Shown piece by piece: positions 40,751 through 52,232 of a DNA stretch of 64,000 nucleotides. Under the pieces are notes generated by a model. It had not been told where the DNA came from, made no database searches, and saw only the letters and a program-made list of their open reading frames with translations. The stretch spans positions 5,774,001 through 5,838,000 of the forward strand of contig AP031358.1 in NCBI GenBank assembly GCA_037833965.1, given 5' to 3'. The position numbers and the translations under genes are program-made. The DNA comes from Marchantia polymorpha subsp. ruderalis. Its lineage: Eukaryota > Streptophyta > Marchantiopsida > Marchantiales > Marchantiaceae. Each line of letters begins with the position of its first letter. Position 1 is the stretch's first letter.

Positions 40751-40934
40751 GCAGCTTCTTGAAACTATGTGAAAAAGATCTCGTCGTGATATGTGTGATT
40801 TAATTCGATCTCTATGCAAACCTCAACAATTTTGTTGTGTCCGCAGCTTCTTGAAACTATGTAAACAACATCTGGTTGTGATATGTGTGATTTACCTCGA
40901 TCTCTCTGCAAACCTCAACAATTTTGTTGTGTGT
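40751..40934 (+). repeat. 92-bp tandem duplication in the intron
   Basis: GCAGCTTCTTGAAACTATGT begins two consecutive units at 40751 and 40843, and both end in CCTCAACAATTTTGTTGTGT. They differ by several substitutions. The unit lies in the intron of the trihelix-like gene, left of the hAT insertion. Confidence 0.9.
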
Positions 40935-41895
40935 TGTGTCTGTCCTCCAACACTCCCTTCTTCACATACTCCTTTGTAACCCTTCCAACCTTGCATAGTT
41001 TCAATGAGCTCCTTTTCTGTATTACTCTTCTTTGGCAGCAATTAGTAAAGCAGTGCAAAGACAATATTGATCATGAGAACTTAGTTTGGACTGTATGTTC
41101 CACAACATTGCCTTCTCTGAATTTACAACAAGAATTTATATTCATGCTAGAAAGTTGGCTGTCATGTTGGAATAGTTTTGCATAGACAATAGTGGTTTCT
41201 TTTATCCTTGTCATTCGTTTGCACTTAGAGACATATGAATTGGATTTGTTATTCAGGAAGAGATCCATTTGATCATGTTACTCCAGAAAAATTTTACACA
41301 AGGATGTTCCAATGAACTTTCTTATAATATTACCCAATATTTCCAGGTTATCGTTCAGATGTAAATAAAACATTAGGTAGTTGTTGTTTTCATGTGAAGC
41401 TATCGATGACTCTTTCATTTGCATTGGTATACCGAGTGATTCATTCATTACGAGTCTCCTCGCTTCTTGACAACGTGCACAAACCTTTGAGGGGCCAAAA
41501 CCATGCTCATTTCTATAATAAAATTGTTCTTCCCTGCAGTTTGCCATGCTGGTTGTAAGTATTTGATCCACTCAATACATGGTTTGAAAGATTTGCGCGA
41601 CGTAACTCGACGCACTCCAGAAAGTGTTTCTCAATATAGATAGATTTCCTCCGTATCAGATACGAACTATATCATATGTTTGATCGAGAGGAGCAAGTGA
41701 AAGTACCAAAGCAAGCAACTCAATATCTTTATGTCAGTCAGTGGAGGCTCCAAGACATGGAGTAAGCGGGTGCAGATAAAAGACTGCAGCGCATAAACAA
41801 TTATCTTCGGATGCAAGTAACTGATTTGGAATGCTCAATAATCTGAAAGTTGTGTACTTCAAATTATCCGGAATTAAGAACTTTAGTAGCTAATG

Positions 41896-41903
41896 CTTTG
41901 AGC
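41896..41903 (+). repeat. hAT target-site duplication, left copy
   Basis: The octamer CTTTGAGC immediately precedes the left terminal inverted repeat and is repeated exactly at 48903-48910 directly after the right one. Eight base pairs is the diagnostic duplication length for the hAT superfamily. Confidence 0.93.
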
Positions 41904-42056
41904 TAAGCCTCGGCAAGGTAAGGTATCCCTTTAGGGTTACCAGGTAAAACGGTAAAAGGTAACTGTAGAAGTAATGCATTTGGCGTTAGGGTAAGGTACA
42001 GGTAGGGTAAAGGTAGAGCCTCCCGGGTTACCGGGTAATTACCAGGTAACCCGTGA
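41904..42056 (+). repeat. hAT left terminus with GGTAA sub-terminal repeats
   Basis: Multiple GGTAA, GGTAAAAGG and GGGTTACC motifs in both orientations lie inside the left inverted repeat. They include the near-palindrome GGTTACCGGGTAATTACC. Arrays of short sub-terminal motifs are the usual transposase-binding region in hAT elements. Confidence 0.8.
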
Positions 42057-42118
42057 AAAAAAAACCTGAACATTCTGACGCACATTCTCTTGGAAGACCT
42101 CGAACCCCGCGAAGGAAT

Positions 42119-42324
42119 TTGCCCCAAGATTTCACGAAGAAATTTTCCAGAGGCCAGGTGCTCGTTTTCAACCATTTGTATCATTTATTTTTCATGCACA
42201 TGTATTTGATTTGTGCACATATATCTGGATCTACATCCGTTCCTGCTCCAGACCGTATCATTATAGTTCAAAAATTTGAAGCTTATGTTGAGTTCACTAA
42301 AACGAATTTGCAGGCAAGAAAATC
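42119..42324 (+). repeat. 206-bp direct duplication inside the hAT, copy 1
   Basis: The segment starting TTGCCCCAAGAT and ending GCAGGCAAGAAAATC recurs at 43894-44099. An open frame runs through both copies and encodes a nearly identical peptide including YHLFFMHMYLICAHIS, PDRIIIVQK and EAYVEFTKTNLQARKS. I do not recognise the peptide. It may be a duplicated exon of an accessory ORF or captured host sequence. Confidence 0.9.
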
Positions 42325-43893
42325 TGCTTGAACTTCTTACCCAGACTAATATGCTCTCGATCCTGACGCTTGATGTGCCTGTGCTAGTTCTACCCTTTGT
42401 CTTAAGCTCCGTGCAATCTTGTTAGCCGTTTGATTCTCGAGTCGTATGGTCTCTCGAGGAATGCACAAATGTACCAGAGTATGGTTTTGACATCATGACC
42501 AAAATGCAAATCTTCGGCTACTCATTGAGTTATGTCGAATGTCCACACTTTGCATCATTCTTCACGGCACTTGTTAGAAACTGGGGACTCGCGGGAGGAT
42601 ATGTGAAACCTGCTCAAGTCTTAGATACGAACTTTTATTTCTAGAATCAAACACTGAGCTATTGGCGAGCCCCATGCTATACTGCGGATGAAGATTCTCT
42701 GAATTCTTCCTGTTTGTTTTCATCGGCTTTTGTGCTCTTGCCACCTTAACATTCCTCGACATTTGTCATATTGTAACACCTCTACATTTGTTTGTTACGT
42801 CTTAAGACATGTTTTGTTATCTCTCTCCTGTCCATTTCTTCCATGTCGCATTCTCTTGGGTTTTCATTCTATGCCACCTTTTTTTCCACATTTCTGGTTT
42901 ATATTGACTTTCTTAACTTTTCCTTCATGAATATACTTGTTATTACCGTTACTCTTCACGCTAGTTTCATTTGCAGAATTGATTTTTTTTCAAGTCTATA
43001 CCTTGAATTCTGGAATCATTATGTAAATAGATGCTGTTTCGTAGAATATAGAGGCTGATTTTTTGTTTGCTAACAATGGTGTAGAGAAGTTATAAGATCG
43101 AGCAAGAGCCTCCTTACCTTCTGCCGTTTATTGGATGCTAAAATGTTACAAGATTTCATGAAACTCATAATCGTCATAAAGGTTTGAGACCATATGTCAT
43201 GCTAAGGCCATCCTGACTAGCTTGGAATCCATAAACTTTTGAAAGATTAGTAAGGCCTGATTCTTACCAGGTTATTAACAAACGTCAGACTTGTAGAACT
43301 ATTCAAGTCTTTACCGTCCAATCTACGCAAATAAATTATCACTTGATTGACTTTGTTGATTGGACATTCTCTTTGTCTCGCAGGATTCTGTCGAAGCACA
43401 TAAAGTACTTGAGGAGGAAGAAAGAGAAAGGATGCAGGTACGAGACCAATCCATTGCGCCAACACGGTGTGTTGATGAAATTCTAAGAGGGAAGAATTCT
43501 GCCTGTATCATGTTCTAGTCGTTAGTGAACAAGTTGTTAAGATAGAGAATCTGAACAAGCAAGCGTCTCTTGTTTCCTTAGTACTGTTAGAAATCAGTTA
43601 GTATTGAGTTTCGATATCGAGATGTGAGCTAGATGAATCATTTCTAGGTGATATCTTTTCTATCACTGCAGGTACTGTGTACCAGAGTATTCGCTTGCTA
43701 TAGTAGTGCCATCAACAACCATGTCTTCTTCCTCTTTCACTTCAACTTGTAGAGATATGTTTTACCACAAGGATCATCTATAGGGTTTTTTATGGATGCA
43801 ACAGCTTAAGTTCTTTCACATATCAATACTTTTGGAGTTTGTTTAACAATACCAAGTTCACTCAACATTTTTCAGAACAGAATTACGGTCTAC

Positions 43894-44099
43894 TTGCCCC
43901 AAGATTGCACGAAGGAACTTCCCGGAGGCCAGGTGCTCGTTTTCAACCATTCGTATCATTTATTTTTCATGCACATGTATTTGATTTGTGCACATATATC
44001 TAGATCTACATCCGTTCCAACTCCAGACCGTATCATTATAGTTCAAAAAATCGAAGCTTATGTTGAGTTCACTAAAACGAATTTGCAGGCTAGAAAATC
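43894..44099 (+). repeat. 206-bp direct duplication inside the hAT, copy 2
   Basis: This is the partner of 42119-42324. Copy 2 differs by scattered substitutions and keeps the same frame open (43894-44133). TTTGCAG precedes the last bases of both copies and could act as a 3' splice site. Confidence 0.9.
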
Positions 44100-44745
44100 A
44101 CATACATGTGTTCTTGTACAGTTTTATTTTTAGATCTTTGGGCCATGAATTGCTTTGAGATTCAAAGGCTATATGGTTGATCACATGCTTTCTCATATGG
44201 TTTATACACGAACTTGCTGCTGATTACCTATCTAATCAAAGACGATTTACGTGAGGTACTATATCTTCACGGCGTGAGCTTTCTGATTGCGTTAAAGCTG
44301 GAGATAAGCTTGTTGTAAACACATTCAGAGAGAATCGTTAGATTTTTTTCTCTCCTTCGAGGTAAATATTAGTGTGAAACGTCCCTGCGTCTCATCCTCA
44401 TCCGACCACGTGTTCAAGAATCTTCATGCCGCAACTTTTCTCACTTGTGTTTGTGCTAATGATGTTTGTTCGTGTCTTCTTGCAGAGCCTAGACAAATAA
44501 TTTGTCAGGACAAAACGAACGAAGAGTTAGGTAAGTACTGAACTGTACAAAGCAGTCTACATGCAGGACATATAGTATCTTTCTCATGACTTATTATATC
44601 ATTAACCCGTAGACATGCAACGCTTTACCTCGCGTTGATAAAGTGCTTGAATTAATGCAGAAAGAATCTCTTCCAGACCATACAACATCAAAGAAAGGTA
44701 AATTGTGTTCCTAGTGGAACACAGTTTAAATAGAACCAGCGGATT

Positions 44746-46802
44746 ATGGACTCCAGTCAGCTGACAATCAACTACTCCGTAGTGCAAGACAACCTCTACA
44801 ATGACGAATCTCTTCCTACGAATGTGCCTTGCAGCAACGATGCTCAGCATGTTGTCAACTCAAAGCGGAAACGAGCACGACAATCCTTTCCTTGTGCTTA
44901 TACCAGAGACTGGAAGGCAGGCGATCCCATACTACAACGCCAGCAACGACAATGTACAGTGTGCTGCAAGTGGTTTTCCCACAAGACCAATGCATCGGGA
45001 TGAAAGGCGCACCTGCGTTTGCACGGCATCACGGATAATGACAAGGACTCGTTCACATCATCAGGAAAGTTGTTGGTTCAAGCGACGTTGAGCTGTGTTC
45101 GCAAGCCGAGGTTCTCGACACTCGTCCTTGAAGGGTTTGAGAACGCCGTCGTCGATTACCTCGTGCAAGGTGGAGTCACACTACGTGCAGCTGGCAACGA
45201 GCGCTTCAAACAATTTGTTGTTGCACTGACGCACGGTTATGAGCCACCGTCAACTCGCACTATCCTCCGACGCATTGTTGAACTACATCGTGTACTCGAG
45301 CCAGCTCTAGCGGCATTTCTTTGCAATCTAACTGTTGCCATCTCGTTAACTCTTGACGGCTGGTCTAATCAAAATCTGAAAGGCTTTTACATTGTCACTG
45401 CTCATTGGGTGGACGTCGTCACGATGAAGACCAAGACCATTTTGCTGACAATCTTGGATGTCAAGTGTGGGGCGGGTGTTGGTGTGCGCGTGGGAACAGA
45501 CCTATTTGAATACTTGAAGCGCATGGGCCGAGATGTAGTCACGCGCATTTTGAACGTCACCAGCGATAATGGATCAGACGCATCAAATGCAGTTGTGCGA
45601 CTCTTCAAGCTCGTAAACATCTTTGTGGGATACGAGCAACTACGCAAGTGCAACCACGTCAGGTGCGCCGATCACTCTGTCCAACTTGCAGTGCTGTAGG
45701 CCTTGAATCTCATTCGCCAACCCACCGAGCAGCTACGAGACGGCTTGGTGAAGATGCGTCGTAGCAAAGTCATTCGGCAACAGTATCGAATTGAGGCCTT
45801 GCGCTCTGGGCTGAGTAGCACAGAGCCGACGCATGTAGACTTGCCGACGAGATGGAACTCGACACATCAAATGTGTGACGATGCTTTTCGCAAGCGCGTT
45901 GCAAAAGTTCGAAGATGCGTCATAGACACAATCATGGATCAATACAAGGATGACATTGGCCATGGTGCTCTTAAAGATTCGGAGTGGCAGGTAATTGCCA
46001 TCGTGTCAAATTTTCTTTGTGCACCACGCCAAGTCATGGAAAGTCTTGCGGCGGACAGCAAGCCAACACTCGACCTTGTGTCATTGTCAATTGACATGTT
46101 GATCAAGCATTGCAATGACAACGAGCAAAACTTGCAAGAGATACACGACGCTCTGACAGCGATTCCCATGAAGATGAAATTGCAATATTATGAGCAGATA
46201 CTGGTGCAAGAACCAGCCATCATCGCAGTGTATTTGAACCCGCGGATCCCAAAGCCAAATGACACTTCAGAGCTGATGGTCGTCATTGAAATTGTACGCA
46301 ACCTCCTGCAGCAACGCTACTCTGCCGAGAGCACCAGGACTCAGAGCCGAGAACTACCATCGGAAGCGTCATGCAACACGCTGTTTTCTGCAATGTTCCA
46401 ACCGCATGGAGTTGAAAGTGGATAGGTGATGAGGTTGATCAGTACTTGTTGACCGGTGTTGTCCATGCCTCGGGCTTCATTGATGTCTTGTCGTGGTGGT
46501 CGGCCCGGAAGGATGCACTGCCAGGTCATTACCAGATGGCAATGGACTATCTCAGAACACCAACAACGTCAACGCCATCAGAGCGCGTGAATAGCGCTGC
46601 CGGTTGTGAATTCACATGTATGCGGCAGTCCTTGTCATCGTCGGTATTTATCATGATCATGTGTTTACGGTCTTGGATGAATGCATGTATCCTCAAAGTG
46701 CCGGTGCATCGAGCGGCGGCGGCCACATCTATCCTAGCTGAAGGAGAGGAAAAATTTTTGGAATCGATCGTCCAAAACCTTGAGGAGGAGCAAGGTGGCT
46801 AG
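44746..46802 (+). pseudogene. hAT transposase, broken by nonsense codons and a frameshift
   Basis: This encoded the DDE enzyme that would cut and paste the surrounding element. It starts at ATG 44746. A BED-type zinc finger is visible (CTVCCKW, then AHLRLH after an in-frame TGA at 45001-45003). The catalytic core follows: SLTLDGWSNQNLKGFY (first Asp), VTSDNGSDASNAV (second acidic region), NHVRCADHSVQLAVL (then TAG at 45697-45699), HVDLPTRWNSTHQM. A third in-frame stop, TAG at 46423-46425, coincides with a shift of frame. The C-terminal dimerisation domain continues in the new frame: IDVLSWWSARKDALPGHYQM, STPSERVNSAAG (third acidic residue), RQSLSSSVFIMIMCL, ending at 46802. Three nonsense codons and one frameshift make it inactive. 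Confidence 0.92.
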
Positions 46803-47021
46803 AATGAGGAGATACTCGAAGATGACGTCATTGCAATGTTCAAATCTCAATTCTCTAACCTTGTTTTTGACGCTGAACACGATTTTAGATTCGCCTAAAG
46901 GCATGGATTACATATTGTTGCATCTGGTTGTAAAATTCTGCTCTCGGTGATGGAAGCTTTTCGGTGATGGAGGCGATTTTGCTTTTACTCCATATAGATT
47001 TGGTGCCTTAGTTACAAATGA

Positions 47022-47076
47022 ACCGTATGCGCTTCTCTCAATTAATGCTAAGAAAACTGAGAGAAGCGCATAAGGT
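47022..47076. repeat. Hairpin with 15-bp perfect arms inside the hAT
   Basis: TATGCGCTTCTCTCA (47026-47040) and TGAGAGAAGCGCATA (47058-47072) are exact reverse complements around a 17-nt loop. Pairing extends three more bases past one mismatch. It lies about 225 bases after the transposase stop, so a role in 3'-end formation or the relic of a nested MITE are both possible. Confidence 0.7.
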
Positions 47077-48711
47077 ATTATCCCTGAGTGTCCAAGCATT
47101 CTGTCAAGAAGTATGTGACTGGAATATTCTCTTCATCTTGTTACCGCCTTTTACTTCATTCAAGATAGGACTAATTTTTGTCTTTAAAGCTCATGTATCA
47201 AGTAAGCATTCAGGGGTTAAATAAGCTGTTTTGAAATTTTCCTGTGCTGGATTAAGTCTTATGCATTAGCTGCTCTTTGGTCTCCGAATAGTATAACAGT
47301 GGGCAATGTTGGTATGTCGTACGATGTTGTGTCTTCTGCTTTTCTACTTATTTGTGTTTTCCTTTGTAAGTGTTAAGACTTAATTCTACTTAGTCGTTGG
47401 TTATGCGCATTCAGTTTTCAGTTTCCCATTGAACATGCTAGAATCTCTAAGTTGGGAGTGATTCTAGGATTTCAGTTTTGGTCATCAGATCCACATAATG
47501 CACTGTGGATGGTTCATGAACACATTTCCTCAAGAGCATCTATCGCTAACCCAAGACTTTACTGATTGACATCTTTGTCTCACATCTTGGTCCAAATCTT
47601 AATGTAATGTCTCGAAATGTTTTCTACGATGTTGAACAGTAGTTACACTCTCATTTCAGTTGTGATTTGCCAAAGATTTCATGAACGTTCACTTTGCTTA
47701 GATTTGCCCGAAATGGTTTGTAAAATGTTTATATGAGAACGGAAGGCTTTACACGTGATCGAATAGTATGAGTGTTAACTAGACCTTTGCATCTGTCAAA
47801 TTTCTTCAAGGCGAGGAGATTACAGATATGATCAGAGTATGAACAACATGTACCTTTCTCATTGAGTTTTGCCAGATATGCTGACTTAGTAGGTATGACG
47901 TACATTCCAGCTGCGACAGCTTTCCTGATGGGCCAACTGTGATAAGGTGCAAAGACCTGATCGTAAGCCTTGGTTGCTGGCTCCTTCAGCGAGTTTCCTC
48001 TGCAAAGTCATTGTGACTGCGTTAAATCTGAGGGAAAAACCACTCTTTTCGAGCAAATCTTATTTTCCATTTACGTTTCTGCCCTGTTTTAGACGTTTTG
48101 TATAGTCCATAAAGTAGGACCACAACTCCCCTTTGCTGAGAATCCATGCTTGACAACTCGAATACAAATATTTCTTTCACTTCAATAACCATGTTTTGAT
48201 TGGAATCTGTAAGTCACCGTTTGAAAACTTCTGTATGAGATGTATTTGGATTGACATACATTTTTCTAAAAATCTGCACACTTCAGTGACCATGCAACAA
48301 CATAGGTGGAAAGGTTCTAGCGACTCACTTAGTCGTCAGAATATGCTGGAAAAGAAGTCGGACCATGTCAATTCCTCGTTTGACACAAAGCAGGTTACGC
48401 GTGTGACTGCCACCTTGTTTCATCTTGTCAGCCTGAATATCGGAATTTACCATTGCTGCTATATTGTCAAACTCCTTAGATGCATCCAACATATCTTTGA
48501 CCTAGATACAGAGTAGAAGGCTTAAAGCATCAGATCAGAGTACGTACTCCCAAAATTCACATACAATAGTTGAGAAATCTATGTTCAGACATTCTTGTTA
48601 CTGCATGTTCGTATATTTAGACGGAATTCAAGTAGCAGCTGCTTTGCACAAGGAAGTCATGAGTGTTTACTAGTTGAAATGTGGACACGCACATGCAGCA
48701 CCAATATAAGG

Positions 48712-48902
48712 TAAGGGTAACTTCTGAGGGTAATGGTAACTTTTTAACCTTTCAAATCTGTACCAGGTAACCGGGTGATTACCCTGAGGTAGAGGTAAAG
48801 GGTAAAGGTAGATCGTAGTGCTAAGTGTAAGGTGGAAGGTAGGATAAAGGTATAGGGCTTTACCTTACCCGTCTACCTTTTACCTTACCTTGCCGATGGT
48901 TA
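48712..48902 (+). repeat. hAT right terminus with GGTAA sub-terminal repeats
   Basis: GGTAA/GGTAAAGG and their complements (TTACC, TACCTT) are densely repeated and end in the right inverted repeat TACCTTACCTTGCCG followed by ATGGTTA. The array mirrors the one at the left end. Confidence 0.8.
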
Positions 48903-48910
48903 CTTTGAGC
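48903..48910 (+). repeat. hAT target-site duplication, right copy
   Basis: CTTTGAGC directly follows the right terminal inverted repeat and is identical to 41896-41903. Confidence 0.93.
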
Positions 48911-50075
48911 GCAGCTACTTGGTAATGTAATCTCTCTTCGTAGATAGGCCCTCTCGTGGGTCCATCTCTTTATGCTCCCTCCTCTTGTTTACCAAGTAAA
49001 AATTTTTACTCATGCAGTGGTAGATTAAATGTTCATCGCTCCATAATCTTAGTTTAACTTTTGGAACCCGTAATGCTTCTGCTTTCTACTATTGTCCAAG
49101 AAGTTTGATGATACGGTGGAACTGCTTATATCTATGTGCTTTGTTTTGTCTTGGTCCACCAACGATTCTGAAAATTTTATTCCAATAAATGTACATTTTA
49201 CTTCCAAAAGTTTTATATCGTAGCGCTATCCTAAGAAGTTTAATTTATTGTTGCGAACTACTTGCAGTCGATTCAAGTTTTGTGAAAACAACCTTTTAGT
49301 CTTGTTTCAAAGCCTAGTTTAGTGAAACTTTCTAGCTCTACTTTCATTTTCATAAGAACTGACATGAATGCGCTGATGTAATCCTTGTGACTGACTAGGA
49401 TAATTGTTTGTAAGCCGTATCTTCTTGTAGTCCGTTCTCTTTACTCCACGATGTTTACTTTACTTTTCTAATGTTTTGTTTACTTTACTGTTTTGATGTT
49501 CAGGAGTGAATGCTTGGATCAAGCTGCACAAACAAAATGGTGGTGAGTTGTCGCAATTTCACAAAGACTGCATAAGCTTGTTAGAAGAAGTATTTAGCTG
49601 AGTTTAGCAAGTACAAAAAATACAAGTTGCACAATGTTGTAAGTGGTAATGACAAAAAAATAACATGTAAGTTTTATGATGAGCTCGACCTGCATTCTCA
49701 AAATTCTATCCGTTTGAAGAAGGATATTCATGTCGATGCATCCGGTAGTGACAATCCGTGTCCAGTTGAGGACGATTTCTTTTTGAACAGGTTTCTTGAG
49801 AGTACTAACAATCCAGAAAATATGAAGCACTCCAACTCAAAAGTAACAAGTGGTGTCAAAGAACCACATTTAAAACGTCAACCAAAGGATAAAAAAACTT
49901 TGAAACAAGATCAAAAGAGTATGATCTCTATCTTCAAAAATTTAGTTGATGCAGTGGCAAACATAGGAACCAGATAGAGAAGAATGTATCTCGATTAGAT
50001 TCTTGGGACATGCCATCTTCGATGTCTCAATTTATTGGCGCAGTGCAAGGGAAAAATAGCTCTTCTGGCAATTGA

Positions 50076-50123
50076 CATACTATGTTCTCAAGTAGTGTAT
50101 TTGTTTTCTCATATATATATATA

Positions 50124-50154
<31 letters not shown>

Positions 50155-51284
50155 GAAGTAGTGCAGTAGTCTTTTGTACTTAGTGGAAGCTAGTGTTTTG
50201 TTGAGTTTTAATTGAAGTAAAGTTTTAAGTATGATTTTAAGAAAGCTGCAGTTCCAGATTACGGAACATACTTGCAAATTGTAGTCTGTCATAACCTTGG
50301 GTATAGGCTGATAGTTAGTTATTGTTCTGGATATTAGCCGTAAATGAGTAGAGAAGACAAACTAGTCTTGTTTGGCAATGCAATCTTCATCTTAACAATT
50401 CTGAAATGATAGTTGTGGAATAAAAATGTCAAATTTCTGAGCAAAATGTTCACCACCTTAATAACTATGCATGTACAAGTATTCTTCGTGGATTGAGGTG
50501 TAGTTTATTTGGATAAACGTTTTCCAACCTTGCACATGTAAATGATCGCAACTGAGTGCCATCTGGATTCTAAAAGTCGAAAGCGATTAATACCCTCGCG
50601 ACTTTCAGTTCAACTTTACTTCAGTAGAGAAAGAGTATAGATTAATGAACGGTAAATCCGATCTGCGCCATGCGTGAAGAGTAGGCTGGATGCCAACTAG
50701 AAAATGTAATTGAAGTAAAAACTTTGAATATCCAGATAATATTCATGCCGCATACATTGATTCACTCGCATACAGTGCACATCGTGGTCCGCTAGATCTC
50801 TTGAAACAGTAGGAAATCCGAGAGCATGTATTTGGAAGGAAGGGGGATCATGCATTGTGTGGTGCATTGATTGGCTAGATATTACAAGATTGAATGCAAG
50901 GTTTAGAATTTGATTGATGTATGGCGGTTTATCTGAGGGTGCTCATGGATAATCGCAAAGATTTATAGTACAATTCACATCTTGGAGCTTGTGATTGGAG
51001 AAAGTCAGAGCAAGTCTCCTTCATATAGCTTATCACATGTCATTGAAAAGCAGATGAGTGCAGTGTATATTAGAGAGGTTTTTGCTCGAATACTTGATTT
51101 TACATCCATCTTTAGTCTTAAGATTCAAGTCAGCACATAAGTTGAAGTTAGCAAATTGAAGTTGACAACGCAAAATGAGAAGGGTTTATCAGATATTGTC
51201 GAATGTGCCATTTTTATTAAATTTTCCTTGAACCAATGAATCAACTTGTGATTTAAATTTTTTTGGATATTAAACACCTTTCAG
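50076..51284. other. Non-coding stretch right of the trihelix-like gene
   Basis: It begins with an (AT)n microsatellite at about 50110-50154, then continues with moderately AT-rich DNA that holds no open frame of note. It lies between the probable Harbinger ORF1 and the tandem duplication that received the chromovirus. Confidence 0.45.
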
Positions 51285-51712
51285 TTTGCAACAAATTATA
51301 GTGTCATTATATGCACATTCTAACATGGAAAACAGAAGAAATGGACTTGAATCTTTTGGTTAATAAGTATACTTGAAAGCAAGGTCTCCACCATTGTTAT
51401 CAAATTGTTTCGTAATTGCGGCACAAATTGGTCAGACTGGAGTATACTGCTACAAGTGTAATACACTAGTTTCTGTATAATAACTACAACACAAAGAATA
51501 CGGCAAGTATAATCAGGCACATAATGTATCTAGCATTGGTAGTGTCTTCGGCCACTTTGCTACAAGTCTCTCATGTAGAAGGTGTGGCGCGTCCATCATG
51601 GACCTTCAACAACTCAGCTTAGAGCTATTCATAAGCCATTTGTTTCAACTGTATCGGCAGGGTGCTGCGTGAGCATCGATTGAAAAACTCATCGGCTAGT
51701 GAAACTCGACTA
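51285..51712 (+). repeat. 428-bp tandem duplication, unit A (uninterrupted)
   Basis: Unit A starts TTTGCAACAAATTATA at 51285. Unit B starts with the same sequence at 51713, is interrupted by the chromovirus at 51796, and resumes at 57863 until about 58205. Shared landmarks are GGTCTCCACCATTGTTATCA, GCGGCACAAATTGGTCAGAC and GTGGCGCGTCCATCATGGAC. Unit A keeps TTAATAAGTATACTTG at 51361-51376, the empty-site version of the insertion point. Confidence 0.9.
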
Positions 51713-51796
51713 TTTGCAACAAATTATATTGTCATTATATGCACATTCTAACATGTAAAACAAAAGAAATGGACTCAAATTTTCTAGTTTAATAAG
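51713..51796 (+). repeat. 428-bp tandem duplication, unit B, left part
   Basis: The first 84 bases of unit B end in the target-site copy ATAAG (51792-51796), directly left of the chromovirus LTR. The remainder of the unit lies at 57858-58205. Confidence 0.9.
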
Positions 51797-52216
51797 TGTA
51801 ACACTAGGGTTTAGAGAGAAGTTCACTCGAAGATAGAAACGTAAACTCTGAAGATGAGAGATACCAACAATGGTTCTTCTCTCCCTTATATAGCTCTCAC
51901 CAACAAGTACAAGGTGATAAGATCTAATCTCCACCATCCATCTCACTCCTAGTGGATGGATGACGTGGCGGATAACCCTAACAAGCACACGGATCGCTGA
52001 CGTGGCGCACCCAACTAACACACTAACTAACACACTCAATCCTTACCTACGAGCACACGGATTGCTGACGTGGCACTGTTAACTAACACATCCACTCTGT
52101 ACCTACCAAGTGCGCGGATCGCTGACGTGGCAGCTATGACTAGTGCACACTAAAGTATCTACATCAATATTTAGAGTAACCTCTACTTTAGTTCTAACTA
52201 ACTAAAGATGGTTACA
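51797..52216 (-). repeat. Chromovirus 3' LTR
   Basis: Read on the plus strand it begins TGTAACACTAGGGTTTAGAG and ends GATGGTTACA. It contains several near-repeats of CACACGGAT(C/T)GCTGACGTGGC. TGACGTGG matches the core bound by bZIP factors, so these repeats may be the promoter elements of the LTR (inference). Confidence 0.95.
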
Positions 52217-52232
52217 AACCTCCCTCCTTTTA
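52217..52232 (-). other. Polypurine tract of the chromovirus
   Basis: On the minus strand AAAAGGAGGGAGGTT abuts the 3' LTR. This is the primer for plus-strand DNA synthesis in LTR retrotransposons. The pol stop codon overlaps its start. Confidence 0.9.

Larger units (their letters stand above)
41904..48902 (+). mobile_element. Complete 6,999-bp hAT transposon with TIRs and target-site duplication
   Basis: Left terminus 41904-41925 starts TAAGCCTCGGCAAGG; right terminus 48881-48902, read on the minus strand, starts TAACCATCGGCAAGG. The 22-bp inverted repeats match at 20 positions. The octamer CTTTGAGC flanks both ends. GGTAA/GGTA motifs crowd the first ~150 and last ~190 bases, as hAT sub-terminal transposase sites do. 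Inside are a broken hAT transposase (44746-46802), a 206-bp direct duplication (42119-42324 and 43894-44099) and a 15-bp-arm hairpin near 47050. It is inserted in the intron of the trihelix-like gene, in the same orientation. With its own transposase disrupted, it could move only if a relative supplied the enzyme. Confidence 0.92.
39813..50075 (+). pseudogene. Decayed trihelix/Myb-like gene, probably PIF/Harbinger ORF1, split by a 9-kb intron
   Basis: Exon 1 is 39813-40443 and exon 2 is 49504 to about 50075. Exon 1 starts at ATG 39813. It encodes ~170 low-complexity residues, a basic patch (RGKKRNTSKMMRYNKKKAK), and then VPWTDEQKRNLISLK, the start of a Myb/trihelix fold. After an in-frame TAG (40401-40403) the frame runs on as EMELEFQAGFGKQ to a GTAATT donor. 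Exon 2 begins after TTCAG and restores the same domain in phase (GVNAWIKLHKQNGG, LLEEVF, then SKYKKYKLHNVVSGNDKK, FYDELD). A TGA plus frameshift lies near 49600 and another frameshift near 49968. The intron contains a complete hAT element. Proteins of this build are encoded beside the nuclease in PIF/Harbinger transposons, and a decayed Harbinger nuclease lies at 58.3-59.6 kb. A host trihelix gene is the alternative. Confidence 0.7.
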
